This document shows positions 16,729-25,570 of a DNA stretch of 64,000 nt, in pieces. The position numbers and the translations under genes are program-made. How positions within the stretch are numbered: position 1 is the stretch's first letter; every line of letters starts with the position of its first letter. The notes under the pieces were generated by a model that ran no database searches, was not told the origin of the DNA, and saw only the letters and a list, made by a program, of their open reading frames with translations. The stretch is from Opimibacter sp041746735 (lineage in GTDB: Bacteria > Bacteroidota > Bacteroidia > Chitinophagales > Saprospiraceae), in NCBI GenBank assembly GCA_041746735.1, contig JBGTGP010000017.1, forward strand, positions 62,001 to 126,000, given 5' to 3'.

Positions 16729-18069
16729 TCAGTCGAGGGAATTGAATCCATGTACCCCAACCAGCTGGTCATACAAACCTCCCCGGGGTCTAAAATACAC
16801 CAGGATCGAGTACTGATTTTCAGCGCCGAACCAATTCCCTTCAATAAAAGAGAAATCAGGATGACCATATCGGTCAGGGATCGCGTAGGCGTAATTGTAA
16901 TATCCTTGCTTGAGATACAACCGGCTGAGATATGAGCCCACCCGGTCGTCCCATGTTAGCTGATATTCCGGAAGCATTTTCCAGTCGGTCATACCGCCTA
17001 CGATAAAAATCGGAGTTCCGGCAAGTTCCGGGTGATTGAGGTTGAAAATGACTTCGACATATTCGGTGTTGAGTTGTTGCTCTCGGTAGTTGTAGCGGTC
17101 CACGAGATTGAGTGTGGACGCCAGCGAATCTGGTGGCACCCGTTTTCGGTAGTAATCCCGATTGAAGGGTACGAACATACCATTGATATCCCTTTGCCAG
17201 AGATAGGCCTGCCTGGCCCGGGGCTGATCCTGGAGGAGGACGATACTATATCCATCTGTATGTTCCTCGATATTGAGGACATTCTCCGAGCGAAATAACA
17301 TGCTGCTGATGTCAAGAAAGCGAAATTCTTTCCCCGCTTCGAAAGTGATTTTATCCTGATAATTATAGTCTAAGAGAGAGCCGTTGATATTGCGGGGTAC
17401 AATTTCCCGGAGGCTGTTGTCCCACCTGCCGTTTTGGAGGATGGTACAGTAAAAATCCATTCGCGGATTAAAGGATGGAAGGGCCGCCGTTTCCAGGATA
17501 AAATCAATTTCATGATGAGTGGTCTGTTTGGAGACATCTGCAGGTTTTGCCAACTTGGGAAATACAGCGACTTTCTCCTCGGTCACTAAAAAGCGACGGG
17601 TGAGGATAGGATCATGGTCATGACCGCCTTCATAGACGACTAACAAGTAATTGCCACTGAGTGACCAGTTGAGTTCGTCATTGGGGATCGCAATACTGTA
17701 ATGCAGATAGGATTGATAAGCTGCGGTCGAAATGGCATAATCTCGCATCTCACCTTCGCGGTATCCCCCGAGATATTCAAAGGGGGATAGTTCCTGGGTG
17801 GGTTGCCAGTTCCGGTCACAATGGATGGCAGTGTAGTAGTATCGGGTTCCCTGGCCATCCAGTTCGTCGAAAGACAGGGTGAGGGATTCTCTGGACCCCA
17901 GACGGGAGACGGGCTGAGTAAGGGCAAGTCCAGTGACATGCATGCGGACCGAACGGATATAGTCCCGGTAGACCGCATCATCATAACTAATCAGCTGAGG
18001 CTGAGCGGCTAGAAGTTTGATGGTGAGGCAAAGTATCAGAGATGATATCAATCTGGAAAATGAATGCAA
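16729..18069 (-). CDS. Type IX secretion system plug protein (DUF5103)
   Basis: About 446 residues. The mature part begins AQPQLISYDDAVYRDYIRSV and ends with a family-typical YGHPDFSFIEGNWFGAENQY. DUF5103 (T9SS_plug_1st) proteins are beta-rich periplasmic or outer-membrane factors that bind the SprA translocon and close it when no cargo is engaged. No ATG lies close before the signal peptide. A TTG at 18069 gives LHSFSRLISSLILCLTIKLL, a convincing leader, and is my chosen start. Farther-upstream starts would run into the palindrome downstream of the transposase. It supports the T9SS cargo call at 41.7-47.5 kb. Confidence 0.82.
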   Translation of the reverse strand: MHSFSRLISSLILCLTIKLLAAQPQLISYDDAVYRDYIRSVRMHVTGLALTQPVSRLGSRESLTLSFDELDGQGTRYYYTAIHCDRNWQPTQELSPFEYLGGYREGEMRDYAISTAAYQSYLHYSIAIPNDELNWSLSGNYLLVVYEGGHDHDPILTRRFLVTEEKVAVFPKLAKPADVSKQTTHHEIDFILETAALPSFNPRMDFYCTILQNGRWDNSLREIVPRNINGSLLDYNYQDKITFEAGKEFRFLDISSMLFRSENVLNIEEHTDGYSIVLLQDQPRARQAYLWQRDINGMFVPFNRDYYRKRVPPDSLASTLNLVDRYNYREQQLNTEYVEVIFNLNHPELAGTPIFIVGGMTDWKMLPEYQLTWDDRVGSYLSRLYLKQGYYNYAYAIPDRYGHPDFSFIEGNWFGAENQYSILVYFRPRGGLYDQLVGVHGFNSLD

Positions 18070-18198
18070 TGGGATAGATTTTACAAGGATAAAATTCGGA
18101 TAGATAACGGTTGGGAGGATGTAATAGTTTGTTAAACAAGGGGAAAGGGGTATAGATGGTAGTGAAAAAATGGGGGTTGAAACCACCCTCAAACTCCG

Positions 18199-18236
18199 AA
18201 AAACGTGTGGCACACCTAGGTGTGCCACACGTTTTT
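18199..18236. repeat. 38-bp perfect palindrome at the end of the RAYT gene (terminator/REP-like)
   Basis: Nineteen-base arms meet at CCTAGG (centre 18217/18218); the right arm is aggtgtgccacacgttttt. There is no unpaired loop in the dyad. It ends at the transposase stop codon (TAA, 18236-18238 on the minus strand). A-run and T-run flanks allow a two-way intrinsic terminator. It could also be the imperfect-hairpin substrate that RAYT/IS200 enzymes recognise, but no second copy was seen in the window. Confidence 0.7.
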
Positions 18237-18862
18237 TAAAAAAGATGGTCGATGATATGGCCTGGAATTTCACAGTCATTGAAGGCCTTTAACTCCTTGA
18301 TATTCACATCTAAAAGCTTTCTTCCAAGCTTCAAATTGCATATCGGGTCTGTAGATTTTCCTAAGTACTCATGGTAGGAGGAGTGAGGCCATTTCTCAGG
18401 AGACGTTACAAGTCCGGAAACAACTGGATTATTATGGATGTAGATAAAACACCATAGCGAATAGTCCATTTTGAATGCATCACTGGACGTTTGTTTGGCC
18501 TTTGTGTTTTGTTTAAATAAGGAACCGGACCGATTATGACGCTGGTTAATCGCTTTGGCATAGCTGCTGAGCAAGAGTTGTATGCTGTGGGAGAAACGCG
18601 ACATGTGTATATAGGGATTATTTTCCCGGACAAATTCCATCTCCTCCAACTTTTTAACTGGAGCGATACTGATATCATTTGCATGAACCAGCAGATGGAA
18701 GTGATTCGGCATGAGACAGTATGCCAGAATATCACAGTTGGGGGAAAGGTAGTGCCGAACCTTTTGAAGGAAGTAATGATAGTTGCCCGTATTGTAAAAA
18801 ATACGTTGCCGGTTATTACCACGGTTATACACGTGGTACATCTCCTGAGGACGCAGATTCAT
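18236..18862 (-). CDS. RAYT / IS200-like Y1 transposase
   Basis: A 208-residue Y1-HUH transposase of the REP-associated (Transposase_17) type. The N terminus MYHVYNRGNNRQRIFY, the HUH motif MPNHFHLLV (about residues 52-60), the GSLFKQ segment and the YIHNNPV motif that carries the expected nucleophilic tyrosine region are all intact. The start at 18862 gives the family-typical MNLRPQEM. It is single-copy here, with a perfect palindrome at its stop and a smaller 17-base dyad 33 bp upstream of its start, which fits the REPtron arrangement. RAYTs are usually domesticated genes that spread REP hairpins rather than themselves. Confidence 0.9.
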   Translation of the reverse strand: MNLRPQEMYHVYNRGNNRQRIFYNTGNYHYFLQKVRHYLSPNCDILAYCLMPNHFHLLVHANDISIAPVKKLEEMEFVRENNPYIHMSRFSHSIQLLLSSYAKAINQRHNRSGSLFKQNTKAKQTSSDAFKMDYSLWCFIYIHNNPVVSGLVTSPEKWPHSSYHEYLGKSTDPICNLKLGRKLLDVNIKELKAFNDCEIPGHIIDHLF

Positions 18863-18895
18863 ACTGGTGAAGTATAAAATGAAGAATGTCAAATG

Positions 18896-18912
18896 AGCGT
18901 AAGTCTTACGCT
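18896..18912. repeat. Short dyad upstream of the RAYT gene
   Basis: Eight-base arms around one base (agcgtaag t cttacgct). It lies between mpg and the transposase. It differs in sequence from the 38-bp palindrome at the other end, so it is not a copy of that element. Confidence 0.35.
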
Positions 18913-18930
18913 TTGCCAAATATAGGGAAT

Positions 18931-19557
18931 TCAGGGACACGTTTTGCGTGCACTGACGTAGGGATTGTGCTTGATGAAAAACCTCCATGGCCAATGCGCT
19001 GCGTCCCCTGCGCTTTCGACACCAATCCGGGGTCCGGCACAAATTTGATCTGTGCGTATAGATTCTCCGCTTTCTTCGATCCACAAGGGACCGGTTTGTG
19101 AAAATAACATTATACCATTCTTTTCACTGGTGATACCTAGTGCCTGACTTAACGCTCCCGGACCCACGGTGAGACGTAAATTCTCTTCTGACATATTTCT
19201 GCGGCGGGCCATGTGTTCTACACCACAATCCGGAGCCAGCGCCCGGATTAAAATCGCATGGGGATGGTCCTTTGGTCCCGTGACCACATTCATCAGATGA
19301 TGGATGCCGTAGCAGATGTACACGTATGCATGGCCTCCGGGAGCAAACATGATTTCTGTTCTGTTGGTACGACGATGGTTAAACGCATGGCATGCGCGGT
19401 CATCAGGACCCCGGTATGCTTCCGTCTCGACGATCATTCCGCGGCAGTACTTACCCGCTATATTGGAGACCAGATATTTGCCCAGCAAATCACGGGCCAA
19501 CCCGACGACATCAGTAGTCATATAGTATGACTGCGGTAAAATGATGCCTTGATGCAT
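18931..19557 (-). CDS. mpg: DNA-3-methyladenine glycosylase (AAG/MPG family)
   Basis: A 208-residue monofunctional base-excision repair glycosylase removing alkylated and deaminated purines. Family motifs: DLLGKYLV, IVETEAYRGPDDRACHAFN (with the catalytic glutamate), the intercalating-loop region GHAYVYICYGIHHLMNVVTG, and RLTVGPGALSQALGI. The length is normal for bacterial members. It is two bases downstream of guaB and probably co-transcribed with it. An internal ATG twelve residues in (MTTDVVG) is a possible alternative start. Confidence 0.95.
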   Translation of the reverse strand: MHQGIILPQSYYMTTDVVGLARDLLGKYLVSNIAGKYCRGMIVETEAYRGPDDRACHAFNHRRTNRTEIMFAPGGHAYVYICYGIHHLMNVVTGPKDHPHAILIRALAPDCGVEHMARRRNMSEENLRLTVGPGALSQALGITSEKNGIMLFSQTGPLWIEESGESIRTDQICAGPRIGVESAGDAAHWPWRFFIKHNPYVSARKTCP

Positions 19558-19559
19558 CC

Positions 19560-21029
19560 TTATCTCCTGGAGTAATTAGGTGATTCTTTGGTAATGGTGA
19601 TGTCATGCGGATGACTTTCACTTATCCCGGCAGGCGTAATACGGACAAAAGTGGCCTGATGTAGTGCAGCAATATTTTTCGCTCCACAATAGCCCATTCC
19701 TGCCCGCAGCCCACCCGTATATTGTTGCATGACTTCATGCAATGTTCCTTTATAGGGCACTCTGCCTTCAATGCCTTCGGGTACCAGCTTTTTAATATCG
19801 TCTTCCACATCCTGAAAATACCGATCCTTGGATCCTAGGGCCATCGAACTTAACGACCCCATTCCGCGGTATACTTTAAACTTACGGCCATCCAGAATAA
19901 TCGTTTCCCCCGGTGATTCTTCACAACCGGCAAACAAAGAACCGGCCATAATAGTATCTGCTCCCGCAGCGATTGCTTTTGCGATATCACCCGTATACCG
20001 AATACCCCCATCTGCTATGATGGGTACACCAGTTCCTTTGACAGCTTGTGCAGCCCCATAGATAGCACTCAATTGGGGCACACCTACGCCCGCGATAACC
20101 CTTGTCGTACAAATACTTCCAGGACCCACGCCAACCTTTACTCCATCCACACCGGCTTCGACCAGTGCTTTGGCACCTGAACCAGTGGCTACATTTCCAC
20201 CGATGATTTCCAGATCAGGATATCGCTTGCGAAGCTCCCGGATAATACGAAGCACACCTTCAGAATGACCATGGGCTGTATCCACTACAATCACATCCAC
20301 ATCTACGGCTTTCAAAGCATCCACCCTGTCATGTGTGTCCGCTGCAATGCCTACCCCCGCTCCCACCCTGAGTCGGCCGCGTTGATCCTTGCTGCTGTTG
20401 GGATACGCCTCCAGTTTCATCAGATCTTTGTAGGTGATCAGGCCTTTGAGTTTGTTTCCTGAATCGACTACAGGTAGTTTTTCAATCTTATGTTTTTGTA
20501 AAATTCGTTTAGCCTGATCCAGTGTGGTGCCAACAGGGGCAGTGATCAGGGGGACTGCGGTCATGAGTTCCGCCACTTTTTTCTCATGGCTGGCTTCAAA
20601 CCGGAGATCGCGGTTTGTGAGTATCCCGACCAGTATACCGTGGTTATTGGTGATGGGTATGCCACCAATTTTATATTGGCGCATGAGTTGTAATGCTTCA
20701 CCGATAGTGGATTCCGGAAACAAAGTGACGGGGTCCTGAATCATCCCACTTTCGGACCGCTTGACAGACCTCACCTGATCGGCCTGACTGGTAATGGGCA
20801 TGTTCTTATGAATAATGCCGATGCCACCTTCCCGGGCAATAGCAATAGCGGTCTCCTTTTCAGTGACAGTATCCATAGCGGCAGACACCATGGGGACATT
20901 GATACGGATGTTTCGGCTAAACTGTGAACTGATATCTACTTCCCGGGGTAGTATGTTGGAATAATCCGGTACCAGTAATACATCATCGAAGGTGAGGGCA
21001 TCAGCAAAGAGCTCATGCTTGCTTTTCAT
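19560..21029 (-). CDS. guaB: Inosine-5'-monophosphate dehydrogenase
   Basis: Catalyses IMP to XMP with NAD, the committed step of GMP synthesis. About 489 residues. The TIM barrel begins ALTFDDVLLVPDYSNILPRE. Paired CBS domains occupy about residues 95-210, the catalytic-cysteine loop reads GPGSICTTRVIAGVGVPQ, and the flap region is followed by GYCGAKNI. Two in-frame ATGs exist (21041 and 21029). A -7 box ends only three bases before 21041, so the transcript should begin at or after that codon. I therefore choose 21029, which also fits IMPDH N termini better. mpg follows after two bases. Confidence 0.95.
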   Translation of the reverse strand: MKSKHELFADALTFDDVLLVPDYSNILPREVDISSQFSRNIRINVPMVSAAMDTVTEKETAIAIAREGGIGIIHKNMPITSQADQVRSVKRSESGMIQDPVTLFPESTIGEALQLMRQYKIGGIPITNNHGILVGILTNRDLRFEASHEKKVAELMTAVPLITAPVGTTLDQAKRILQKHKIEKLPVVDSGNKLKGLITYKDLMKLEAYPNSSKDQRGRLRVGAGVGIAADTHDRVDALKAVDVDVIVVDTAHGHSEGVLRIIRELRKRYPDLEIIGGNVATGSGAKALVEAGVDGVKVGVGPGSICTTRVIAGVGVPQLSAIYGAAQAVKGTGVPIIADGGIRYTGDIAKAIAAGADTIMAGSLFAGCEESPGETIILDGRKFKVYRGMGSLSSMALGSKDRYFQDVEDDIKKLVPEGIEGRVPYKGTLHEVMQQYTGGLRAGMGYCGAKNIAALHQATFVRITPAGISESHPHDITITKESPNYSRR

Positions 21030-21044
21030 ATTGAATTCCATGCG

Positions 21045-21052
21045 CAAAGATA
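21045..21052 (-). promoter_or_regulatory. -7 promoter box ahead of guaB
   Basis: TATCTTTG on the minus strand, exact TAnnTTTG. No matching TTG at the usual spacing was found. Its position 3 bp from one candidate ATG and 15 bp from the next bears on the choice of guaB start. Confidence 0.5.
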
Positions 21053-21231
21053 ATCACTGCGTCCTCATTTTCACTACTATATTGATTTTTTGCATATTCC
21101 ATGTACGCACACAAGGCGGTGGATGGATTTGTGCTGGGGTACATGATTGATGCTCAGGTAATCATTCGGAAATGGTCTGGTTCCACTCTTTGGGGTATGC
21201 GTGACTGGATTCATTTTTTACCTTCGTCCCG

Positions 21232-21684
21232 ATGCACGTGTATGATGATAAATATTTTATGAAGCTGGCGCTTCAGGAAGCACAGAAGGCATCCCAACTT
21301 ATGGAGGTACCTGTTGGTGCAGTGATTGTCTCGAATGATCAGGTGCTGGCGAAGTGCCATAACAGTACTGAAATGCTGTTGGATGTGACAGCACATGCAG
21401 AGATCCTGGCTATCACAGCTGCCTCTCAATATCTCAGCAGTAAATATTTGCAGGAATGCACGATTTATATTACGCTTGAACCTTGCGTCATGTGTGCCGG
21501 AGCGTTGCGTTGGGCACAGATCGGCAGAGTCGTATATGCATCATCGGATGATAAAGCCGGTTTTATGCGATACGGGAAGGCATTGTTGCATCCACGGACT
21601 CAACTTGAGATGGGGATTATGATGGAAGAGAGTGCGGTGTTACTGAAGTCCTTTTTTGCTGCACGACGTAAGCAGGGGTCATAG
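21232..21684 (+). CDS. tadA: tRNA-specific adenosine deaminase / nucleoside deaminase
   Basis: A 150-residue zinc deaminase that converts A34 to inosine in tRNA-Arg(ACG). Zinc ligands and catalytic glutamate are in TAHAEILAI and EPCVMCAGALRWAQI, and the C-terminal region DKAGFMRYGKALLHP matches TadA. Size is standard. Some relatives in the fold act on guanine or cytosine, but PCVMCAGAL with AHAE favours TadA. A near-consensus TACCTTCG lies at 21219-21226, six bases before the ATG. Confidence 0.92.
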   Translation: MHVYDDKYFMKLALQEAQKASQLMEVPVGAVIVSNDQVLAKCHNSTEMLLDVTAHAEILAITAASQYLSSKYLQECTIYITLEPCVMCAGALRWAQIGRVVYASSDDKAGFMRYGKALLHPRTQLEMGIMMEESAVLLKSFFAARRKQGS

Positions 21685-21960
21685 AGAGGGAAGTTTTAGG
21701 AGGGGTGAGCTGCTTCAGATGCTATCGAAAATTGGTCGGGTGAAATTTGCTATTAATATGTATATAGAATTTAAAACCAATTCTTAATACATTATATAAA
21801 TATTTAATAATAACGTATATTTAGAATTTAAATTTATCTCGATCTCCAGCTCTTAACATAAATTTAGTGCCTGCATTAATTTCAGGTTAAACCCCTCCCT
21901 TGCGGTTTCGAAAACCTACTTTCCCCCTACTTTGGTGAGACCAAATCAATCGTTTGCCAT

Positions 21961-22500
21961 ATGAGACAGTTTCAGATTATTTTCCTCCTGATTGTTGTCG
22001 GGTTGATGTCCTGTAGTCCCCGATACTCCTTTTTCACACATGACTTGTATGAAAATCAAAAGTGGACCCAGGAGGATCTGCGCCGAATCCAGTTTTTCGT
22101 GTCACGGGATATTCTATTGACCCGATCCTTCCAGGAAGGACAAACCCGGATTGCGGAAGGAAAAATTCTGATAAAGAATGGTCAGCGAATCGAGCAGGTG
22201 GTGATCCGGGAAGGTACTCCGGGGGTCTTGATTTTCATGCCCCGTGATGACCGGTTTGGGATAAGTTTTGAATCAGATGACGAGGCGTATCTCATGTTTG
22301 GGCCCAATCCAAAGTATCATAATCGATTCGCTTTGCTGGCGCAGGATTGGGATCGTACGGAGGGCAAGTTGCATTACAGGGGCAATGTCTACACAGTTCC
22401 TGCGGGAAGTGCTTTTGCCAGCCTGATGGTGGACTTGCGGAAGACAGGAGATACCCGTCATGACCGACACGTAGCCCAGGGGAGAAGGCTGAAAAGCTGA
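21961..22500 (+). CDS. Lipoprotein of unknown function
   Basis: A 179-residue predicted lipoprotein with signal peptide and lipobox GLMSC. The mature part alternates beta strands (ARIAEGKILI-like strand, RIEQVVIREGTPGVLIFMPR, RFGISFESDDEAYLMFGP), suggesting a compact beta-barrel or sandwich. It ends in a basic tail. I do not recognise a family. The 276 bp before it are markedly AT-rich and hold its promoter region. It converges on pcm with seven bases between. Confidence 0.65.
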   Translation: MRQFQIIFLLIVVGLMSCSPRYSFFTHDLYENQKWTQEDLRRIQFFVSRDILLTRSFQEGQTRIAEGKILIKNGQRIEQVVIREGTPGVLIFMPRDDRFGISFESDDEAYLMFGPNPKYHNRFALLAQDWDRTEGKLHYRGNVYTVPAGSAFASLMVDLRKTGDTRHDRHVAQGRRLKS

Positions 22501-22507
22501 AGCTGGG

Positions 22508-23155
22508 TTACTTTGTTCCTTTTAGAAATGGTACAAATTTGAATCGTCCAAAAGATTCGCTTTTGATGGATCCATCCGGGAGCTTGGTGTATCGCCACAT
22601 AATCTGACTTTGATCGTCTCCGATAGGAATAACAAGATGTCCTCCTGTCGCCAGTTGCTCGACCAGAGCCTCCGGCAAACTGGTAGCACCAGCAGTCACG
22701 AGTATCTTGGCGAAGGGTGCCAAACGTGGCAAGCCGGCATATCCGTCACCCAGGAAAGTGCGAATGGCTCCATAACCCAGTTCTCGTAGCAACCTATCTG
22801 TTTGTTCATACAGGACCTTCTGGCGCTCAATGGTATAGACCCGGGCTCCCAAAAGATAGAGTATACAGGCCTGGTAACCAGAGCCTGTACCCACTTCAAG
22901 AATTTTGTCTCCTTTTTGAACGTCCAGCAAGCTGGTCTGTATAGCTACAGTCTGGGGTTGTGATATAGTCTGATCGCAACTTATGGGAAAGGCGACATTT
23001 TTATAGGCCCATTCTTCAAAGGCCTTCTCGAGAAACAGGTGCCGGGGTAATCTGGCCATAGCCTCCAGGACTTTTTCATCCCGGATGCCTTCTTTTCTGA
23101 GCGTTTCGATCAACTGCTGGCGAAGTCCCTGAAGTCTGAATGTATCTCTTCGCAA
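22508..23155 (-). CDS. pcm: Protein-L-isoaspartate O-methyltransferase
   Basis: A 215-residue repair enzyme that methylates L-isoaspartyl residues in damaged proteins using SAM. Motif I is ILEVGTGSGYQACIL; SCDQTISQPQTVA holds the family-specific segment for substrate binding, and LVTAGATSLPEAL and GGHLVIPIG are later motifs. No ATG precedes the conserved N terminus (DTFRLQGLRQQL), so the start is a TTG at 23155. The next ATG is 31 residues inside the domain. Confidence 0.93.
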   Translation of the reverse strand: MRRDTFRLQGLRQQLIETLRKEGIRDEKVLEAMARLPRHLFLEKAFEEWAYKNVAFPISCDQTISQPQTVAIQTSLLDVQKGDKILEVGTGSGYQACILYLLGARVYTIERQKVLYEQTDRLLRELGYGAIRTFLGDGYAGLPRLAPFAKILVTAGATSLPEALVEQLATGGHLVIPIGDDQSQIMWRYTKLPDGSIKSESFGRFKFVPFLKGTK

Positions 23156-23284
23156 GTTTGTTTATTTTTCCCGTCTGTTGCGGATATCAGATCGCGTAGA
23201 CTCGGATTATTCCGGAATCTTGATAACCCACTTAGCTACACGAGGCCAAATATACCCATTTTGCATTATAAAAAAATCTAATAT

Positions 23285-24682
23285 ATGAGTGAAATCAAGT
23301 TTGGAACAGACGGATGGCGGGCTATTATCGCAGATGACTATACCGTCAGAAATGTGATCCGCGTATCAGAAGCTTCCGCCATTTTTATGGAAGAGCGGGC
23401 GATGCAGAAGGTCGTCATCGGATATGATTGCCGATTTGGCGGCCAACTTTTTGCTGAAACAGCAGCCAGGGTATTTGGTACTCATCAGATCGAAGTCGTA
23501 ATGGGTGACCGTGTAGCCTCTACCCCCATGATTTCCCTGGCCGTCAAGGTCCTGGGTGCCGATTTGGGCGTCGTCATTACCGCCAGCCACAACCCGCCTT
23601 CCTATAATGGATTCAAACTAAAATCAGCGTATGGAGGACCCTCAGTTCCGGATGATATTTCAGCCGTCGAAAGCCACATTCCCGAGAAAGCCTTGAAGAA
23701 ACTCGATTCCCTTCAGGATATACGGGATAAAGAGCTGTTTTCATACATGAACCTCGAAGATCTCTACTATGATCATGTAATAGCCGCATTTGATATGAAC
23801 GCCATCCGGAATGCATCCCTTGGTGTAGCTTATGATGCCATGTATGGAGCCGGGTATAGAATATTTCCACGTCTCTTGCCGGATGCTGTTTGTCTGCATT
23901 GTGAGTACAACCCTTCGTTCTATGGACAAGCTCCGGAACCCATCGAACGGAATTTAAAACCGTTTATGGACCTGATCCATTCTGATCCGAATCTGCAGAT
24001 TGGTATTGCCCATGATGGCGATGCGGACAGGATTGGGATGTTTGATGCGGACGGCCTGTTTGTGGATTCCCATCATATACTCTTATTGTTGCTCTATTAT
24101 CTCCACAAGCATAAACATATGACCGGCAAAGTGGTCATCACGTTTTCTGTAACGGACAAGATGGTGCAACTGGCCCAGAAGTTTGGCCTGGAAGTAGAGG
24201 TCACCAAAATTGGTTTCAAATATATCGCAGAGATCATGACCCGTGAAGATGTATTGGTCGGGGGAGAAGAATCCGGAGGACTTGCGGTCAAAGGACATAT
24301 TCCGGAGCGGGATGGTGTCTGGGTCGGTTTACTCATCCTGGAGTTTATGGCCAAAACCGGCAAATCCCTTCGGGAATTAATCCAATTGGTCTATGATGAA
24401 GTAGGGACATTTGCTTTTGATCGCGATGATCTTCATATCACTCCGGAACAAAAAGAGGAAATTCTGGATAAATGTCATGGGGACGAGTTCTCTGTATTTG
24501 GCCCGCACACCATAACCCGGATTGAGAAACTGGATGGATTTAAATACTATCTGGACAATGGCACATGGGTCATGATCCGACCCTCTGGTACAGAGCCCGT
24601 CCTCAGAGTGTATTGTGAAGCACCAGACAGACAAATAGCTAGAGCTACCCTGGATCATGTCCGGAGTACATTATTGGGTTGA
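23285..24682 (+). CDS. Phosphohexomutase (phosphoglucomutase/phosphomannomutase family)
   Basis: A 465-residue alpha-D-phosphohexomutase interconverting hexose 1- and 6-phosphates. The N terminus FGTDGWRAIIADDYT matches the family, the phosphoserine loop is VITASHNPPSYNGFK, the metal loop is AHDGDADRIGMFD, the sugar loop is GGEESGGLAVKGHI, and the phosphate-binding loop is MIRPSGTEPVLRVY. All four signatures are intact. Sugar-loop wording (GGEESGG) leans to glucose, but the choice between glucose, mannose and dual specificity cannot be made from sequence. Confidence 0.93.
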   Translation: MSEIKFGTDGWRAIIADDYTVRNVIRVSEASAIFMEERAMQKVVIGYDCRFGGQLFAETAARVFGTHQIEVVMGDRVASTPMISLAVKVLGADLGVVITASHNPPSYNGFKLKSAYGGPSVPDDISAVESHIPEKALKKLDSLQDIRDKELFSYMNLEDLYYDHVIAAFDMNAIRNASLGVAYDAMYGAGYRIFPRLLPDAVCLHCEYNPSFYGQAPEPIERNLKPFMDLIHSDPNLQIGIAHDGDADRIGMFDADGLFVDSHHILLLLLYYLHKHKHMTGKVVITFSVTDKMVQLAQKFGLEVEVTKIGFKYIAEIMTREDVLVGGEESGGLAVKGHIPERDGVWVGLLILEFMAKTGKSLRELIQLVYDEVGTFAFDRDDLHITPEQKEEILDKCHGDEFSVFGPHTITRIEKLDGFKYYLDNGTWVMIRPSGTEPVLRVYCEAPDRQIARATLDHVRSTLLG

Positions 24683-24866
24683 TGTTGTTCGCTTTAGGAA
24701 GGTTGGATTTTTGTATAAGTACAATGAGTGACGCAAGCCATGGCTGATATTTTCCAACTTCTTTGCTATGAAATAATAATCCTGGATGCTATAAAAGGAG
24801 GGAATGAAGGAATAAAATTAGCTGCATTAGGAAATAAAAGGGTATATTGTGGAAAATTAAACGATT

Positions 24867-25367
24867 ATGAACCAATTACGTATGTTTTGGGTGCTATTGC
24901 TACCCGTTGTTTTTCTGTTGCCGGCATGCCAGCCAGCAGCTACACACGATCAATCAGCAGCAGTAAATGTTGATTCCGTCAAAGCCCAAATTGAAGGAAT
25001 GGAAATGGCGTATGCCAAAGCCATGAACGCAAAGGATGCAGACGGGGTTGCCGTGTACTATGCGTCCGATGCCCAAAGTTTGGCATCGAATGAACCTACC
25101 CGGGTGGGTCAGAAAGCGATCCTGGAAGGTCTCAAAAAGGATTTGAGCATGGACACCACAGGAAATACAGTCGCCTATGCCACCACAGGCGTGTGGGCTG
25201 ATGGAAAGTATGCTGTTGAAACAGGTACATCTACGGTATCTGACAAAGACGGAAAAGTGGTATCCACAGGTAAATACATGACCTTGTTTGAATTGCGTGA
25301 TGGCAAGTACATTGCGATCCGCGATATTTGGAACAGCGATGCTCCGGAAAAAGCTGCCGGTCAATAA
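24867..25367 (+). CDS. SnoaL/DUF4440-like lipoprotein
   Basis: A 166-residue predicted lipoprotein (lipobox LLPAC). The mature part matches the NTF2-like DUF4440 fold: IEGMEMAYAKAMNAKDADGV as helix 1-2, VYYASDAQSLASNEPTRVGQ, then strands ending GKYIAIRDIWNSD. Such proteins are cone-shaped folds of mostly unknown activity. An intrinsic terminator follows 37 bp downstream. Confidence 0.8.
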   Translation: MNQLRMFWVLLLPVVFLLPACQPAATHDQSAAVNVDSVKAQIEGMEMAYAKAMNAKDADGVAVYYASDAQSLASNEPTRVGQKAILEGLKKDLSMDTTGNTVAYATTGVWADGKYAVETGTSTVSDKDGKVVSTGKYMTLFELRDGKYIAIRDIWNSDAPEKAAGQ

Positions 25368-25403
25368 CCTATCGGTAAGAGAAATCTCACTGCTTAACCT
25401 TTC

Positions 25404-25440
25404 ATAGAGTCTGGCCAACAGGTCCAGACTCTATTTTTTT
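25404..25440 (+). terminator. Rho-independent terminator
   Basis: An 11-bp perfect stem (atagagtctgg / ccagactctat) with a nine-base loop, followed by a run of T. It follows the SnoaL-like lipoprotein gene. Confidence 0.85.
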
Positions 25441-25570
25441 CTACTTCCAAAAAGGTTTTAAGAAGGCCTGCATCAGGGTGTCCTCTTCCAGATGGGTGTT
25501 TCATCCCGCTTAGGGTCGGTCGTGAGCTGTATTGATGATGGGAAAAAGGGGCACATGGTTTGTTGTAAGC

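Noticed and set aside
16581..16868. 96-residue N-terminal extension of the TolC-family gene
   Set aside because: It lacks a signal peptide and overlaps the end of the DUF5103 gene; the start at 16580 gives a proper leader.
18863..19084. 74-residue N-terminal extension of the RAYT gene
   Set aside because: It overlaps mpg on the same strand and is not family-like; MNLRPQEM at 18862 is the typical start.
21685..21960. AT-rich gap considered as a replication origin
   Set aside because: No DnaA-box cluster or dnaA/dnaN neighbour was visible; it is more simply a promoter region.
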